From Clostridia bacterium (lineage in GTDB: Bacteria; Bacillota; Clostridia; Christensenellales; Borkfalkiaceae), in contig JAFVRR010000005.1 of NCBI GenBank assembly GCA_017504165.1, positions 107,183 through 171,182 of the forward strand: 64,000 nucleotides of DNA. Direction: 5' to 3'. The notes under the pieces were generated by a model. That model was not told the origin of the DNA. It saw only the letters and a program-made list of their open reading frames with translations, and searched no databases. Shown one piece after another: positions 8,933 through 18,044 of this stretch; the first letter of the stretch is position 1; each line of letters begins with the position of its first letter. A program made the translations under genes and the position numbers.

Positions 8933-10159
8933 TTGAAAAAAGATAATACAAGTGAAAAAGGACAATTAAATAGCCCAAACGTAGTTTTTTGTGGGAATTT
9001 CGTTCCCGAAGGAATGGTAAATTCTCATAAAGGCATTGCTGTTTCAGGAAACAGAATGATACTTGGCATTATAAAGGCAATTGAAACACATTGTAATTTA
9101 TCTTTGATTTCAGTTATGCCTATCGCATCATTTCCGAAAGAGAAAAAAATCTTTATAAAAGGTGGAAAATCTAAATTATACGATGCAGTTGAGTATTTGA
9201 AAATTTTTTTTATAAACGTTTTTGGCTTAAAACAATTAACTCAAATTACGTCTTTAAAAAAGGCGCTTAAAAAAGTAGTAAAAGATAAAGAAAATCCCGT
9301 TATAGTAAATTTTAATCCTTACGTGACTCTTTCAATACCAACTTTAAAATATGCTAAAAAACACAATATCAAAACGGTTTGTATTGTTGCGGATATTCCC
9401 GTAACGGTGCCAAAACATTACAATTTTATTAAAAAGGCGTTTAGAAGGTTAGAAATTAATAAATACCATAACAATATTGGCAAATACGATGGGCTTATAG
9501 TTTTAAACGAAAACGTAATAAACGAGTTTGCCAAAGGTAAACCATATTATTTAATGGATGGTGGCGTGACTGAAAAAGAAATTGAAAACACCAAGGTGGT
9601 AAAACCCGAAAATCACGACAATTTGCAAATTTTATATACCGGCGCTTTAGAATCTTATAATGGAATAAAAGAAATGATAGAAGGTTTTTTAATGGTAGAA
9701 AAAAACCTTAAACTTACAATTTGTGGTGGCGGAACGTTATCATCTTATGTTCAAGATATGGCGAATAAATATGAAAATATAGAATTTAAAGGTTTAGTGC
9801 CACATGATGAAGTTGTAAAATTGCAAGCAAATGCAGGGCTTTTAATAAGCACTAGACCAATAGATGGATTTGCCTTAAAATTAACTTTCCCATCAAAAAT
9901 GATTGAATACATGCTCAGTGGTACACCAATATTAACTACGAAGTTAAACGGATTAACTAAAGATTACGAAGATAAATTATTCTTTTGCGGTCAAACTCCA
10001 AACGAGATTGCCGTGGCTATATCAAACTTTTTTGATTTATCTATTGAAGACAGATACAAAACGGCAACGACAGCGCGAGAGTTTATCAAAAATAAAAAAA
10101 CCTATACCTACCATTCTAAAGGTGTTATGAATCTTATAAACGAGGTTTTATCTAAATGA
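8933..10159 (+). CDS. Glycosyltransferase, GT4-like, TTG start
   Basis: 408-residue glycosyltransferase-like protein. The C-terminal half has ILYTGALESYNGIKEMIEGF, LTICGGGTLSSYV and FPSKMIEYMLSGTPILTT, all normal for the donor domain of GT4 enzymes; the N-terminal half is poorly conserved. The start is TTG at 8933, 8 bases after AAAAGGAT; no ATG fits better before residue 24. The stop overlaps the next gene start by four bases (ATGA). Predicted to act on the lipid-linked repeat unit in the cytoplasm. Confidence 0.8.
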   Translation: MKKDNTSEKGQLNSPNVVFCGNFVPEGMVNSHKGIAVSGNRMILGIIKAIETHCNLSLISVMPIASFPKEKKIFIKGGKSKLYDAVEYLKIFFINVFGLKQLTQITSLKKALKKVVKDKENPVIVNFNPYVTLSIPTLKYAKKHNIKTVCIVADIPVTVPKHYNFIKKAFRRLEINKYHNNIGKYDGLIVLNENVINEFAKGKPYYLMDGGVTEKEIENTKVVKPENHDNLQILYTGALESYNGIKEMIEGFLMVEKNLKLTICGGGTLSSYVQDMANKYENIEFKGLVPHDEVVKLQANAGLLISTRPIDGFALKLTFPSKMIEYMLSGTPILTTKLNGLTKDYEDKLFFCGQTPNEIAVAISNFFDLSIEDRYKTATTAREFIKNKKTYTYHSKGVMNLINEVLSK

Positions 10160-11322
10160 AAAAAGTACTCTTATATGGAAACGGGAGTTTTATCAATTTA
10201 GGTTGCGAGGCAATTGCAAGGGGAACTTGTAAAATGTTATCCGAGAGCAACTGTGAGATAAGCATGGCTACTTATATGCCGGAAATTGATAATAAAACAA
10301 TAAATTCATTAGGCGCTAAGGCGGTAAAGTTAAATAGAGGTCGAGAAGGTTTAGATAATATAATATTTGAAGTTTTAATGCGTTTAAAACTTAAAAATTT
10401 AGCGTTAAAAATACCTCATTTCAATGCAAAAAAAGTGGCTAAAGATATAGATATATCAATGGCGGTTGGCGGAGATAATTATTGTTACGAAGGGTTTGAG
10501 CGCTATTTTCGATTAAATAAAGGTGTTAGGAAATCGAGTAAAAAGAACGTCTTTTTGGCTTGCTCTATCGAGCCTTCATTTATAAATGAACAAATGATTC
10601 ATGATTTGAACGGGTACGACGCCATTTACGCGCGTGAAACTATTACTTACGAGGCTTTAAAAAAGGTTTTAAATACCGACGTTAAATTGTGTTCCGACCC
10701 AGCCTTTTTAATGACCCCCGACTATTCTAAAGTACCTGATTTTTTAAATGATGAAAAGTCAAAATTTATAGGAGTAAATTTAAGTCCGCTAATTTATAAA
10801 TATTCAACTAACCCTGAAGTTGTAGATATAGCAGTTGTTAAGGCGTTGCAAAGAATATTGGATAATACTGATTATAACCTTTTCTTTTTCCCGCACGTGT
10901 ACGGCGAGAAAAACGACGTTTATATAAATAAAGAAATAGCAGCCAAGTTAAATGGAGATAAAGCTAGAATAATATTATTTGAGGATAGGATAAACGCAAA
11001 CAGCATTAAAGGAATAATAAGCAAATTAAAGGGAGTAATATGTGCGAGAACGCACGCAAGTATCGCCTCATATTCTTCTTTAGTTCCAACCTTTGTTTTA
11101 GGTTATAGCGTCAAGGCGAAAGGTATTGCTAAAGATATTTACGGAGATTATAACGGTCACATTATTCCCGTTCAAGAATTAATAGACGAAGATTTATTTG
11201 CCAATCAAATAGAAAATTTTGTCAATCATTTAGAAGAAGAGGGTGCTTATTTAGAAAAATTTATACCACAATATTCTAAAAAGGCGAAAATAGATTTGGG
11301 AGAGTTGTTAAATGGCAAATAA
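10156..11322 (+). CDS. Polysaccharide pyruvyl transferase family protein (copy 1)
   Basis: 388-residue member of the CsaB/WcaK/AmsJ pyruvyl transferase family, which adds ketal-linked pyruvate from phosphoenolpyruvate to sugars of cell-surface polymers. Seen: N-terminal YGNGSFINLGCEAIARG, middle GGDNYCYE, DPAFLM, and the C-terminal GVICARTHASIASYSSLVPT with the conserved His of the family. It overlaps the previous gene by 4 and the next, ferredoxin/FrhB-like gene by 11 bases. The same two-gene pair recurs at 16857-19222. Family assignment is firm; pyruvyl transfer itself is inferred. Confidence 0.85.
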   Translation: MKKVLLYGNGSFINLGCEAIARGTCKMLSESNCEISMATYMPEIDNKTINSLGAKAVKLNRGREGLDNIIFEVLMRLKLKNLALKIPHFNAKKVAKDIDISMAVGGDNYCYEGFERYFRLNKGVRKSSKKNVFLACSIEPSFINEQMIHDLNGYDAIYARETITYEALKKVLNTDVKLCSDPAFLMTPDYSKVPDFLNDEKSKFIGVNLSPLIYKYSTNPEVVDIAVVKALQRILDNTDYNLFFFPHVYGEKNDVYINKEIAAKLNGDKARIILFEDRINANSIKGIISKLKGVICARTHASIASYSSLVPTFVLGYSVKAKGIAKDIYGDYNGHIIPVQELIDEDLFANQIENFVNHLEEEGAYLEKFIPQYSKKAKIDLGELLNGK

Positions 11323-12475
11323 ACTAAAAGCCAATAATAAATGTTCGGGTTGTATGGCTTGTGTTAACGCGTGTAAATTAAATGCAATAGAAATGGTTGC
11401 GGATAATGACGGTTTTTACTATCCTGTTATAGATAAAACAAAATGCGTTAATTGTGGAAAATGTTCAAAAATTTGCAACAATAAAAAGTTGGAAAAATCA
11501 ACGCCTATAAAGGCGATAGCCTCGTATAATCTCGATAATGAAATTAAATATAAATCTTCAAGCGGTGGAATTTTTTCATTATTTGCAGAAGAAATAATAA
11601 GTAAAGGCGGTATCGTTTACGGTGCGGGATTTAATAAGAATTTTTCCGTTTCGCACCAAAGAATAGACTGTAAAAGCAATTTATTGCGCCTTTATGGTTC
11701 AAAGTATGTGCAAAGTAATATCGGCAATTGTTATTGCATGGTAGAAGAAGACTTAAACAACGATAAAGTCGTACTCTTTAGCGGAACGCCTTGCCAAATC
11801 TTTGCGCTTAAAAGTTATTTAGGTAAAAAATACGAAAATCTTATAACTGTAGAAGTTATTTGCCACGGAGTGCCGTCTCCAATTGTATGGGAAAAGTATT
11901 TTAAAGAAATAGAAATCGAACTTCAAGAAAAGGTTGAAAGAGTAAGTTTTAGAGATAAGTCTACGGGCTGGCAAAAATTTTCTTTGGCTTTTTATTCAAA
12001 AAGTAAAAATTTTATAGAGCCTTGCAATGAAAATATATATATGAAACTGTTTTTAGAAAACCATATTTTAAGGAACAGTTGTTATCATTGCGAGTATGCT
12101 AAATACAATCGTTTTGCAGATATAACTTTAGGTGATTTGTGGGGGCATGCTAAAATTTCTCCAAATATTTCAAACAACGATGGGATTTCGGCTATAATAA
12201 TAAATACTGCACTCGGTCAAAAATTATTTGATGCCGTTAAAGAAAAGACAAAATATGAAGAAGTTTCTTTAAAAGAAGTAGTTAAAGTAAACAAAAGTTT
12301 TTTAGTGTCGCCTAATAAAACTAAAATTAGAAAAAACATAGACGCTTTGATAAAAGGGTCTATAAAAGAATATAAAATAAATACTTCTAAAATAGAAAGA
12401 TTAAAATGTTTTTTTAAAAGAGTTTACAATAAAATCAAAATTGAAATTGTTTTAATAAGTAAAAAGGTTAAATAG
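11312..12475 (+). CDS. Ferredoxin/FrhB-like (F420 hydrogenase beta-type) protein (copy 1)
   Basis: 387-residue protein with two N-terminal 4Fe-4S motifs (C11, C14, C17, C21 and C45, C48, C51, C55), then the FrhB/FdhB domain common to coenzyme F420 hydrogenase beta subunits, with SSGGIFS, GSKYVQS, FSGTPCQIFALKSYL and the cysteine-containing CYHCEYAKYNRFADITLGD. Homologues are common in capsule clusters, usually beside pyruvyl transferases, where their reaction is not established; an FAD- and Fe-S-dependent redox step on a sugar or lipid intermediate is a guess. It overlaps the pyruvyl-transferase gene by 11 bases, implying coupled synthesis. Confidence 0.84.
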   Translation: MANKLKANNKCSGCMACVNACKLNAIEMVADNDGFYYPVIDKTKCVNCGKCSKICNNKKLEKSTPIKAIASYNLDNEIKYKSSSGGIFSLFAEEIISKGGIVYGAGFNKNFSVSHQRIDCKSNLLRLYGSKYVQSNIGNCYCMVEEDLNNDKVVLFSGTPCQIFALKSYLGKKYENLITVEVICHGVPSPIVWEKYFKEIEIELQEKVERVSFRDKSTGWQKFSLAFYSKSKNFIEPCNENIYMKLFLENHILRNSCYHCEYAKYNRFADITLGDLWGHAKISPNISNNDGISAIIINTALGQKLFDAVKEKTKYEEVSLKEVVKVNKSFLVSPNKTKIRKNIDALIKGSIKEYKINTSKIERLKCFFKRVYNKIKIEIVLISKKVK

Positions 12476-12476
12476 A

Positions 12477-13685
12477 ATGAAAAGCAAGGATAACGCAAAA
12501 AGAAGAATTTTAATAATTATTGAAGGAATAACCGTTGGGGGAACTTCCGCTAGTTTATTAAATCTTTTAACTGCAATGAAAAGTTATTCTGATATAGATT
12601 TAACAGTTGGACTTATAAATATAGAGCAAAAAGATAAACTGCCTTCATTTGTAAAAGTATTAAATTTAGATGTCTTTAAACGCAAAAAGGAAACTAAATT
12701 AAAAAACGTTTTATTTAAATTAAGAGCGGGACTATTCGCAAGAATAAATTTAAAAGTTTTTAAAACTTTTAATAGGGATAAAAATTCTTTTAAAAAAATA
12801 CCACTCAATCAGAAATTAGAATTAAAAGAGGCATTAGCACAAAAAAAGATAAATTTAAAAGGTAAATACGATGTGGTTATTTCTTGGGTAGAAATGTACA
12901 CGAATTATTTACTTGCCTATAAAATAGAAGCTGATAAAAAAATAGCGTGGATTCATCCGCATTACGAGCAAGCTGGATTTTCTAAAAAAATCGATGGCAA
13001 AATGATAGAAAAGGTTGATAAAGTTATAGCGGTATCGAGGGAAGGTAAACAATCATTGATTAGGTCTTTCCCAGATAGTGCATATAAATTTGGCTATGTT
13101 TATAATAAATTTATCGTAGATGATATAGTCAATAAATCAAAATCAGATGAGGTAATTTTTGATAATGCTGTTTTAAATATAGTATCTTTATCACGAATAC
13201 AGAACATATCTAAAGGATTTGATAGGTCTGTTCCCGTAATGAAGAAATTACGTGACGACGGGTTTAAGTTTAAATGGCGTATTATAGGCTATGGCGAAGA
13301 CGTTGAATTGGTTAAAAGTTTAATAAAAGATAACGCGCTTGAAAATGAAATAGAATTGATAACTACCGTTAAGAATCCATATCCGTACGTTGCTTGTTCC
13401 GATTTGTTCTTTTTAGGCTCGTATTACGAAGGCTTGCCTATGGTGGTAAGTGAAGCAATGATTTTAAAAACACCTTGTATAGTTACTGATTACGCCTCAA
13501 GTAGGGAGCAGATAATAAGTGAAGAGACGGGTTTTATTGTTGAAAATTCTAGTGATGGAATATATCAAGGATTGCTAGATGTTTTCTCTAACCCTCAAAA
13601 ACTTTTTAAGGTTAAAGAGAATTTGAAAAAATTAAATAACGAAAACTATAGTGAATGCAAAGATTTTATTGCATTATTAAATTGA
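12477..13685 (+). CDS. Glycosyltransferase, GT4 family
   Basis: 402-residue GT4 glycosyltransferase. N-terminus ILIIIEGITVGGTSASLLNLL is the acceptor-domain loop; the donor domain shows VSLSRIQNISKGFDRS, WRIIGYGED and FFLGSYYEGLPMVVSEAMILKTPCI with the conserved E-x7-E. Predicted cytoplasmic assembly enzyme for the repeat unit. One base after the previous stop. The central region (about residues 60-125) is unusually lysine-rich and poorly conserved. Confidence 0.84.
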   Translation: MKSKDNAKRRILIIIEGITVGGTSASLLNLLTAMKSYSDIDLTVGLINIEQKDKLPSFVKVLNLDVFKRKKETKLKNVLFKLRAGLFARINLKVFKTFNRDKNSFKKIPLNQKLELKEALAQKKINLKGKYDVVISWVEMYTNYLLAYKIEADKKIAWIHPHYEQAGFSKKIDGKMIEKVDKVIAVSREGKQSLIRSFPDSAYKFGYVYNKFIVDDIVNKSKSDEVIFDNAVLNIVSLSRIQNISKGFDRSVPVMKKLRDDGFKFKWRIIGYGEDVELVKSLIKDNALENEIELITTVKNPYPYVACSDLFFLGSYYEGLPMVVSEAMILKTPCIVTDYASSREQIISEETGFIVENSSDGIYQGLLDVFSNPQKLFKVKENLKKLNNENYSECKDFIALLN

Positions 13686-13705
13686 TTTTAATAGAAAAGG
13701 ATTAT

Positions 13706-15046
13706 ATGGTATTAAGTGCAAATAGAGTAACAATGAAAAAAGAGAATAATAATTTTATTGCAATATCAAAATATGTTAAAATTATTTTGATATTGGCCTG
13801 TTGTTCTGCATTTTATGGAATAAATACTATTTTAAATTATGTCATAACAACCGTTTGGATGTTAATGGCGTTATATTTGATAAAAAAGGACGATTTTTGG
13901 ACTTTATTCATTCCGTTAGCTATATTTGAAAATACTATTTTCTTTTATTTCACGCAGTATACTGTGTTTAAAATATTACTTTTAGTAGCCGTTGTTAAAA
14001 TTTTACTCTTTTCAGAGGGAAAGATAAGGCTTATTTTAAATAGGCAGTTTATTGTTTTTGTCTTAGTTTTTCTTTATGCGATATTAAGCCTTATAAACGT
14101 TTTGCCTAGCACTATTTCTTTAATTATTTGCCTTTTAACTATTTTTATGTTTTGTTACTCTAGTTATAAAATGCAAGATTACAGTTTTTTTAATAGGGCA
14201 ATGTTTGGCTTTGTTATATTTTCAGTTGCGGCTGGCGTTTACGGTATGATTCACGGAAACACTTTGGTAGTACAACAAAATGGTATTGAAATGATGCGGT
14301 TTTGCGGAACTTCTTCCGACCCTAACATTATGGGGTATAAGTTCATTTTAGGTTTAACTGCCCTTCTTTTTACTGATATGATTAATAATAAGGTGATTAA
14401 AGTAGTTTTAGCCACGTTTTTATTAATTATGATATTTAGAACGGGGAGCACTACTGCTATTATTGGCATTGGTATGGTCATCGCTTTATGGGTAATACTT
14501 CAACGCAAATCATTTAAAAACTCAATAATATTAATAATTTCTGCAACGCTATTCGTAATATTTTTACTTAACGTAGAAAACATTTTAATGTTTTTAGCAA
14601 GCAGAGAAGTAATTTTTATAGAGTGGGAAAGATTATTAAACCAATATTACGACTTAATAGGTGGTGATATTTCATCAGCCACGTCACTTAGGACGGACGT
14701 ATGGGCTGGATATATGAACTATTATTGGAACGAACAAAATATTTTTTATCAACTTTTTGGCGGAAACATATCTAATATTTATGGCATAGAAAAAGACTTT
14801 GCTAAAATGTCTTGGGTAGCAGCAGCTCACAATACGTTTATAGATATTTTGATGAGCGTTGGCGTGGTTGGTTTAATAATATTATTAGGTGTATTTGTAA
14901 TAGGCTTAAAAAACGATTTTGTTAAATACGTTAGAACTAGAGATTCACTATCCGCTATGAAAATAGCAATAAAGATTATAACCCTTTTCTACATGTTTGC
15001 TTTATCACTATTTTTATCGTACGGGTTTATGATTTTTCTTATTTAA
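13706..15046 (+). CDS. O-antigen ligase/polymerase-like membrane protein (Wzy)
   Basis: 446-residue integral membrane protein with about ten hydrophobic segments and a large outside loop near residues 300-375 (after VIFIEWERLLNQYY), the topology of Wzy/O-antigen-ligase family proteins that polymerise repeat units on the outer membrane face. FCGTSSDPNIMGYKF before a transmembrane helix resembles the family signature. The ATG at 13706 is preferred: GAAAAGGAT stands a few bases upstream, while the 17 codons before it overlap the preceding gene. It is the only polymerase candidate in a cluster that also has a Wzx flippase. Confidence 0.8.
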   Translation: MVLSANRVTMKKENNNFIAISKYVKIILILACCSAFYGINTILNYVITTVWMLMALYLIKKDDFWTLFIPLAIFENTIFFYFTQYTVFKILLLVAVVKILLFSEGKIRLILNRQFIVFVLVFLYAILSLINVLPSTISLIICLLTIFMFCYSSYKMQDYSFFNRAMFGFVIFSVAAGVYGMIHGNTLVVQQNGIEMMRFCGTSSDPNIMGYKFILGLTALLFTDMINNKVIKVVLATFLLIMIFRTGSTTAIIGIGMVIALWVILQRKSFKNSIILIISATLFVIFLLNVENILMFLASREVIFIEWERLLNQYYDLIGGDISSATSLRTDVWAGYMNYYWNEQNIFYQLFGGNISNIYGIEKDFAKMSWVAAAHNTFIDILMSVGVVGLIILLGVFVIGLKNDFVKYVRTRDSLSAMKIAIKIITLFYMFALSLFLSYGFMIFLI

Positions 15047-15061
15047 TTAAGAGGAGAATAA

Positions 15062-15613
15062 ATGAAACCATTGTTTTTCTTAATGAAAATTAGAAATAGC
15101 ATATCTACTAGATGGCACAATAAAGTGGTATCAAAATATTGGCAATCACTTTTTAATAAGTGTGGCAAAAACGTTAGTATAGGTAAAAATTGTACTTTTG
15201 CGGGATACGAAAATATAACGGTAGGTAACGACGTGTATATTGGTCCTAACGCTTGTTTTTTAACAACAAATGCAAAAATAATTATTGGCAATAAAGTAAT
15301 GCTAGCTAACGAAGTTGCAATAGTGACGGGAAACCACAGAATAGACGTTTTAGGAAAATATATGTTCGACGTCAAAGAAAAACTACCTGAAAACGACGAG
15401 GACGTAATTATAGAGGACGACGTTTGGGTGGGTCTTCGCGCAATTATTTTAAAAGGCGTTAAAATAGGTAGAGGGAGCGTAATTGCCGCAGGGGCGGTTG
15501 TCACTAAAGACGTGCCACCATATAGTATATACATTTCGCCAAACAAAATTTTGCCAAGATTTAATGAAGAACAAATTAGAAAACACGAAGAACTTTTAAA
15601 TGATAATGAATAA
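15062..15613 (+). CDS. Hexapeptide-repeat acyltransferase
   Basis: 183-residue left-handed beta-helix acyltransferase of the maltose/galactoside O-acetyltransferase type. Seen: hexapeptide repeats VGNDVYIGPNACF, IIIGNKVMLANEVAI and VWVGLRAIILKGVKIGRGSVIAAGAVV, with TGNHRI carrying the likely catalytic His. Predicted to O-acetylate a sugar of the capsule repeat unit with acetyl-CoA. GAGGAG lies 5 bases before the ATG. Its 3' end overlaps the next gene by 14 bases. Confidence 0.88.
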   Translation: MKPLFFLMKIRNSISTRWHNKVVSKYWQSLFNKCGKNVSIGKNCTFAGYENITVGNDVYIGPNACFLTTNAKIIIGNKVMLANEVAIVTGNHRIDVLGKYMFDVKEKLPENDEDVIIEDDVWVGLRAIILKGVKIGRGSVIAAGAVVTKDVPPYSIYISPNKILPRFNEEQIRKHEELLNDNE

Positions 15614-16829
15614 TAAGAAGATTTTAATAGTTTCTTTAACCTTTCCTCCTATGGGAGACGCTACGGCAAACATAATAGGCAAACTTATAAATAAGTTTAA
15701 GGCTCATGGTTGTGAAGTTAGTGGATTAGCGTTAAAGACGACGGATAGCGATAAAACTGAATATAACGGAATAAACGTTTATCATATTAATCACAAGCAA
15801 TATTCCATATTATCAAAAAGCCGTAAAATAGGTGACAGAATAAAGTGTTTAATGATGCGAATAAATTCTAAATTGCCTAATTGGTGGAAGAAAGGGTCTT
15901 ATCACGAATATGAGGCGAGGGCAATATATAAAGCAATGAAAAAATTTTATCTTAGCAGTTATGATGCCGTTTTATGCGTTTGCGCGTATTATAGTGCTAT
16001 AGAAGGAGTATTAAGGTACAAAAAAGCATCTAAAAGTAATTTCAAAGTGTTGCTTTTGCAAGTTGACCCGTTAACTGATAATTTATCATATCCTCAACGT
16101 CAATACGAAAAGAGAAAGGCATATGAAAAGAAATTGTACGAAAATTGCGATTATGTATTTACTACTCCTATCATTTACGACAATATAGAAAAAAATGGTT
16201 TTAGAAAGGATAACGTAAGTGTTGTAGAATTTCCTCTCGTTGAAAAGCCTTGCTATAGTGAAGATATAAAAATACAAGATAAAAAAGAAAATGAAATAAG
16301 GTGCGTGTTTGCGGGGTACTTATATCCTAATATTCGAGATGCAAAATATACTCTAGAACTCTTTTCAAAATTCAAAAACGAAAATATTAAACTATATATA
16401 TTAGGCACGGGGCAAGAAGAACTTTTAAAAAGTTATGAAAACGGTTCTTTAAAAGGTAGGCTTATAAGGCTTGGATCTCTTTCCTCAAACGTTTGTAACG
16501 CTTGGCTTAAAGATGCCGACGTTTTAGTGAATATTGGCAATTCTGTGCTTAATCAAGTACCTAGCAAAATATTTGATTATGTTAGCCGTGGCAAGTGCAT
16601 TTTAAATATTTGTAAGAGTGAAAAATGCCCTACTTTAAGATACCTTAATAAATATCCTTTGGCTATAAACATAATAGAAGGGAAAGATTTAAACAAAGAA
16701 GATTTTAATAGGATTGAACAACTAATAATAAATATTCAATGGAAAATTATAGATTATAATAAAGTCGAAGAAATTTTTTATGATTGTACGCCACAGTACG
16801 TAGCGGAAACAATCTTAGAAAAAGTTTGA
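15600..16829 (+). CDS. Glycosyltransferase, GT4-like
   Basis: 409-residue GT-B-like protein. N-terminus ILIVSLTFPPMGDATANIIGKL and C-terminal VFAGYLYPNIRDAKYTL, LYILGTGQEEL and PSKIFDYVSRGKCIL fit a capsule glycosyltransferase; the E-x7-E donor motif is weak, so the donor domain has diverged. Two in-frame ATGs lie at 15600 and 15606; both fall inside the preceding acyltransferase gene, so translation is probably coupled. Substrate unknown. Confidence 0.78.
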   Translation: MIMNNKKILIVSLTFPPMGDATANIIGKLINKFKAHGCEVSGLALKTTDSDKTEYNGINVYHINHKQYSILSKSRKIGDRIKCLMMRINSKLPNWWKKGSYHEYEARAIYKAMKKFYLSSYDAVLCVCAYYSAIEGVLRYKKASKSNFKVLLLQVDPLTDNLSYPQRQYEKRKAYEKKLYENCDYVFTTPIIYDNIEKNGFRKDNVSVVEFPLVEKPCYSEDIKIQDKKENEIRCVFAGYLYPNIRDAKYTLELFSKFKNENIKLYILGTGQEELLKSYENGSLKGRLIRLGSLSSNVCNAWLKDADVLVNIGNSVLNQVPSKIFDYVSRGKCILNICKSEKCPTLRYLNKYPLAINIIEGKDLNKEDFNRIEQLIINIQWKIIDYNKVEEIFYDCTPQYVAETILEKV

Positions 16830-16856
16830 TTAGCCTTTTATTTGTAAGGGGACAGC

Positions 16857-18044
16857 ATGAAAAAAACAGTAGGGATGATGACAAGTGAAGAATCTTTTTT
16901 AAATAATTACGGTGCGGCACTTCAAGGCTATGCTTTGCAAAAAGTTATTCGTGAACTTGGTTTTTCGCCTAAAATTATAAGATATAACGGATATGCTCCT
17001 AAACGCAAATTTGGGTTTATTAAAGACGTTATTAAAAAAATTTTAGGAATAAAAAGAGGAGTTGTATCTAAAGAACAACAAAAAAGGAATGAAGAATTAA
17101 AAGAGATTTTAAATTCGCACCAAAAAGAAATAGATAGCAGAACTAAATATTTTAGCGAGTTTCAAAATGATTTAATAGATTTTTATTCTGATGAAAGGTT
17201 TACTTGGGAAACACTGCAAAAACGTCCTCCTAAGTTTGACGTATACGTTTGTGGTAGTGACCAAATATGGAATCCCGTATTTCACGGAGGTATTTGTGAT
17301 AGAGGATATTTTTTAGATTTTGCGCCTATTGGCAAAAAAAGAATAGCGTATGCGCCTAGTTTAGGTGTGGATTATATTCCTGAAAGTTGTGCAAGAGAAA
17401 TGAAAGAACTTATTGCTAAAATGTTTGCAGTATCCGTTAGGGAAGAAAAGGGCGCGGAATTGTTAACGGAGTTAGTTGGCAAGAAAATAAATTCTGTTTT
17501 AGATCCTACGTTGCTTTTAGATAAAAAAGTTTGGTTGGAAATATCAAAAATACCTAGTGATTTACCTAAAGATTATATTTTATGTTATCGCTTTTCGGAT
17601 AACGACAAAATGTTAAACGTAGTTAAAGAAATTTCTAAAAAAACGGGGTTACCTGTAGTGTCTTTACCTCTTACCGCAGTTTCTATGAACGATCCATTTA
17701 TAAATGTTTTTAATGCAGGTCCACGTGAGTTTATTGGTCTTATTAAAAATGCTAAACTTGTACTTACCGATTCCTTCCACGCAACTGTTTTTTCGTTTTT
17801 AATGGACACGCCTTTTTTAACGTTTATGAGAGAGCAGTATGTCAACGGCAAAAATTCTATGAACTCTAGAGTGGTTAGTTTATTAGAAAAGGTAAACTTA
17901 TTAGAACGCATTGTTGCTAAAATGGAAGACATTAATTACGAAACACTTTTTTATAGTGATTATTCCGTTGGCAAACAAAAAATTCTTTTAGATAAAGAAG
18001 ATTCTATAAATTATTTAAAAACGGCATTGGAGAGAGATAGTTGA
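16857..18044 (+). CDS. Polysaccharide pyruvyl transferase family protein (copy 2)
   Basis: 395-residue second member of the pyruvyl-transferase family. Seen: NNYGAALQGYALQKVI near the start, YVCGSDQIWNPVFHGG in the middle, LDPTLLLDK, and LVLTDSFHATVFSFLMDTPFL with the conserved family His. It belongs to the NYGAxLQ subfamily and so is not a recent duplicate of the copy at 10156. A GGGGACAGC ribosome site precedes the ATG. Its stop overlaps the TTG of the next gene by 4 bases, repeating the pyruvyl-transferase plus FrhB-like pairing. Confidence 0.86.
   Translation: MKKTVGMMTSEESFLNNYGAALQGYALQKVIRELGFSPKIIRYNGYAPKRKFGFIKDVIKKILGIKRGVVSKEQQKRNEELKEILNSHQKEIDSRTKYFSEFQNDLIDFYSDERFTWETLQKRPPKFDVYVCGSDQIWNPVFHGGICDRGYFLDFAPIGKKRIAYAPSLGVDYIPESCAREMKELIAKMFAVSVREEKGAELLTELVGKKINSVLDPTLLLDKKVWLEISKIPSDLPKDYILCYRFSDNDKMLNVVKEISKKTGLPVVSLPLTAVSMNDPFINVFNAGPREFIGLIKNAKLVLTDSFHATVFSFLMDTPFLTFMREQYVNGKNSMNSRVVSLLEKVNLLERIVAKMEDINYETLFYSDYSVGKQKILLDKEDSINYLKTALERDS

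Noticed and set aside
15043..15546. 167-codon minus-strand open frame opposite the acyltransferase
   Set aside because: Mirror of the hexapeptide repeats in a real gene; no family resemblance, no ribosome site in context.
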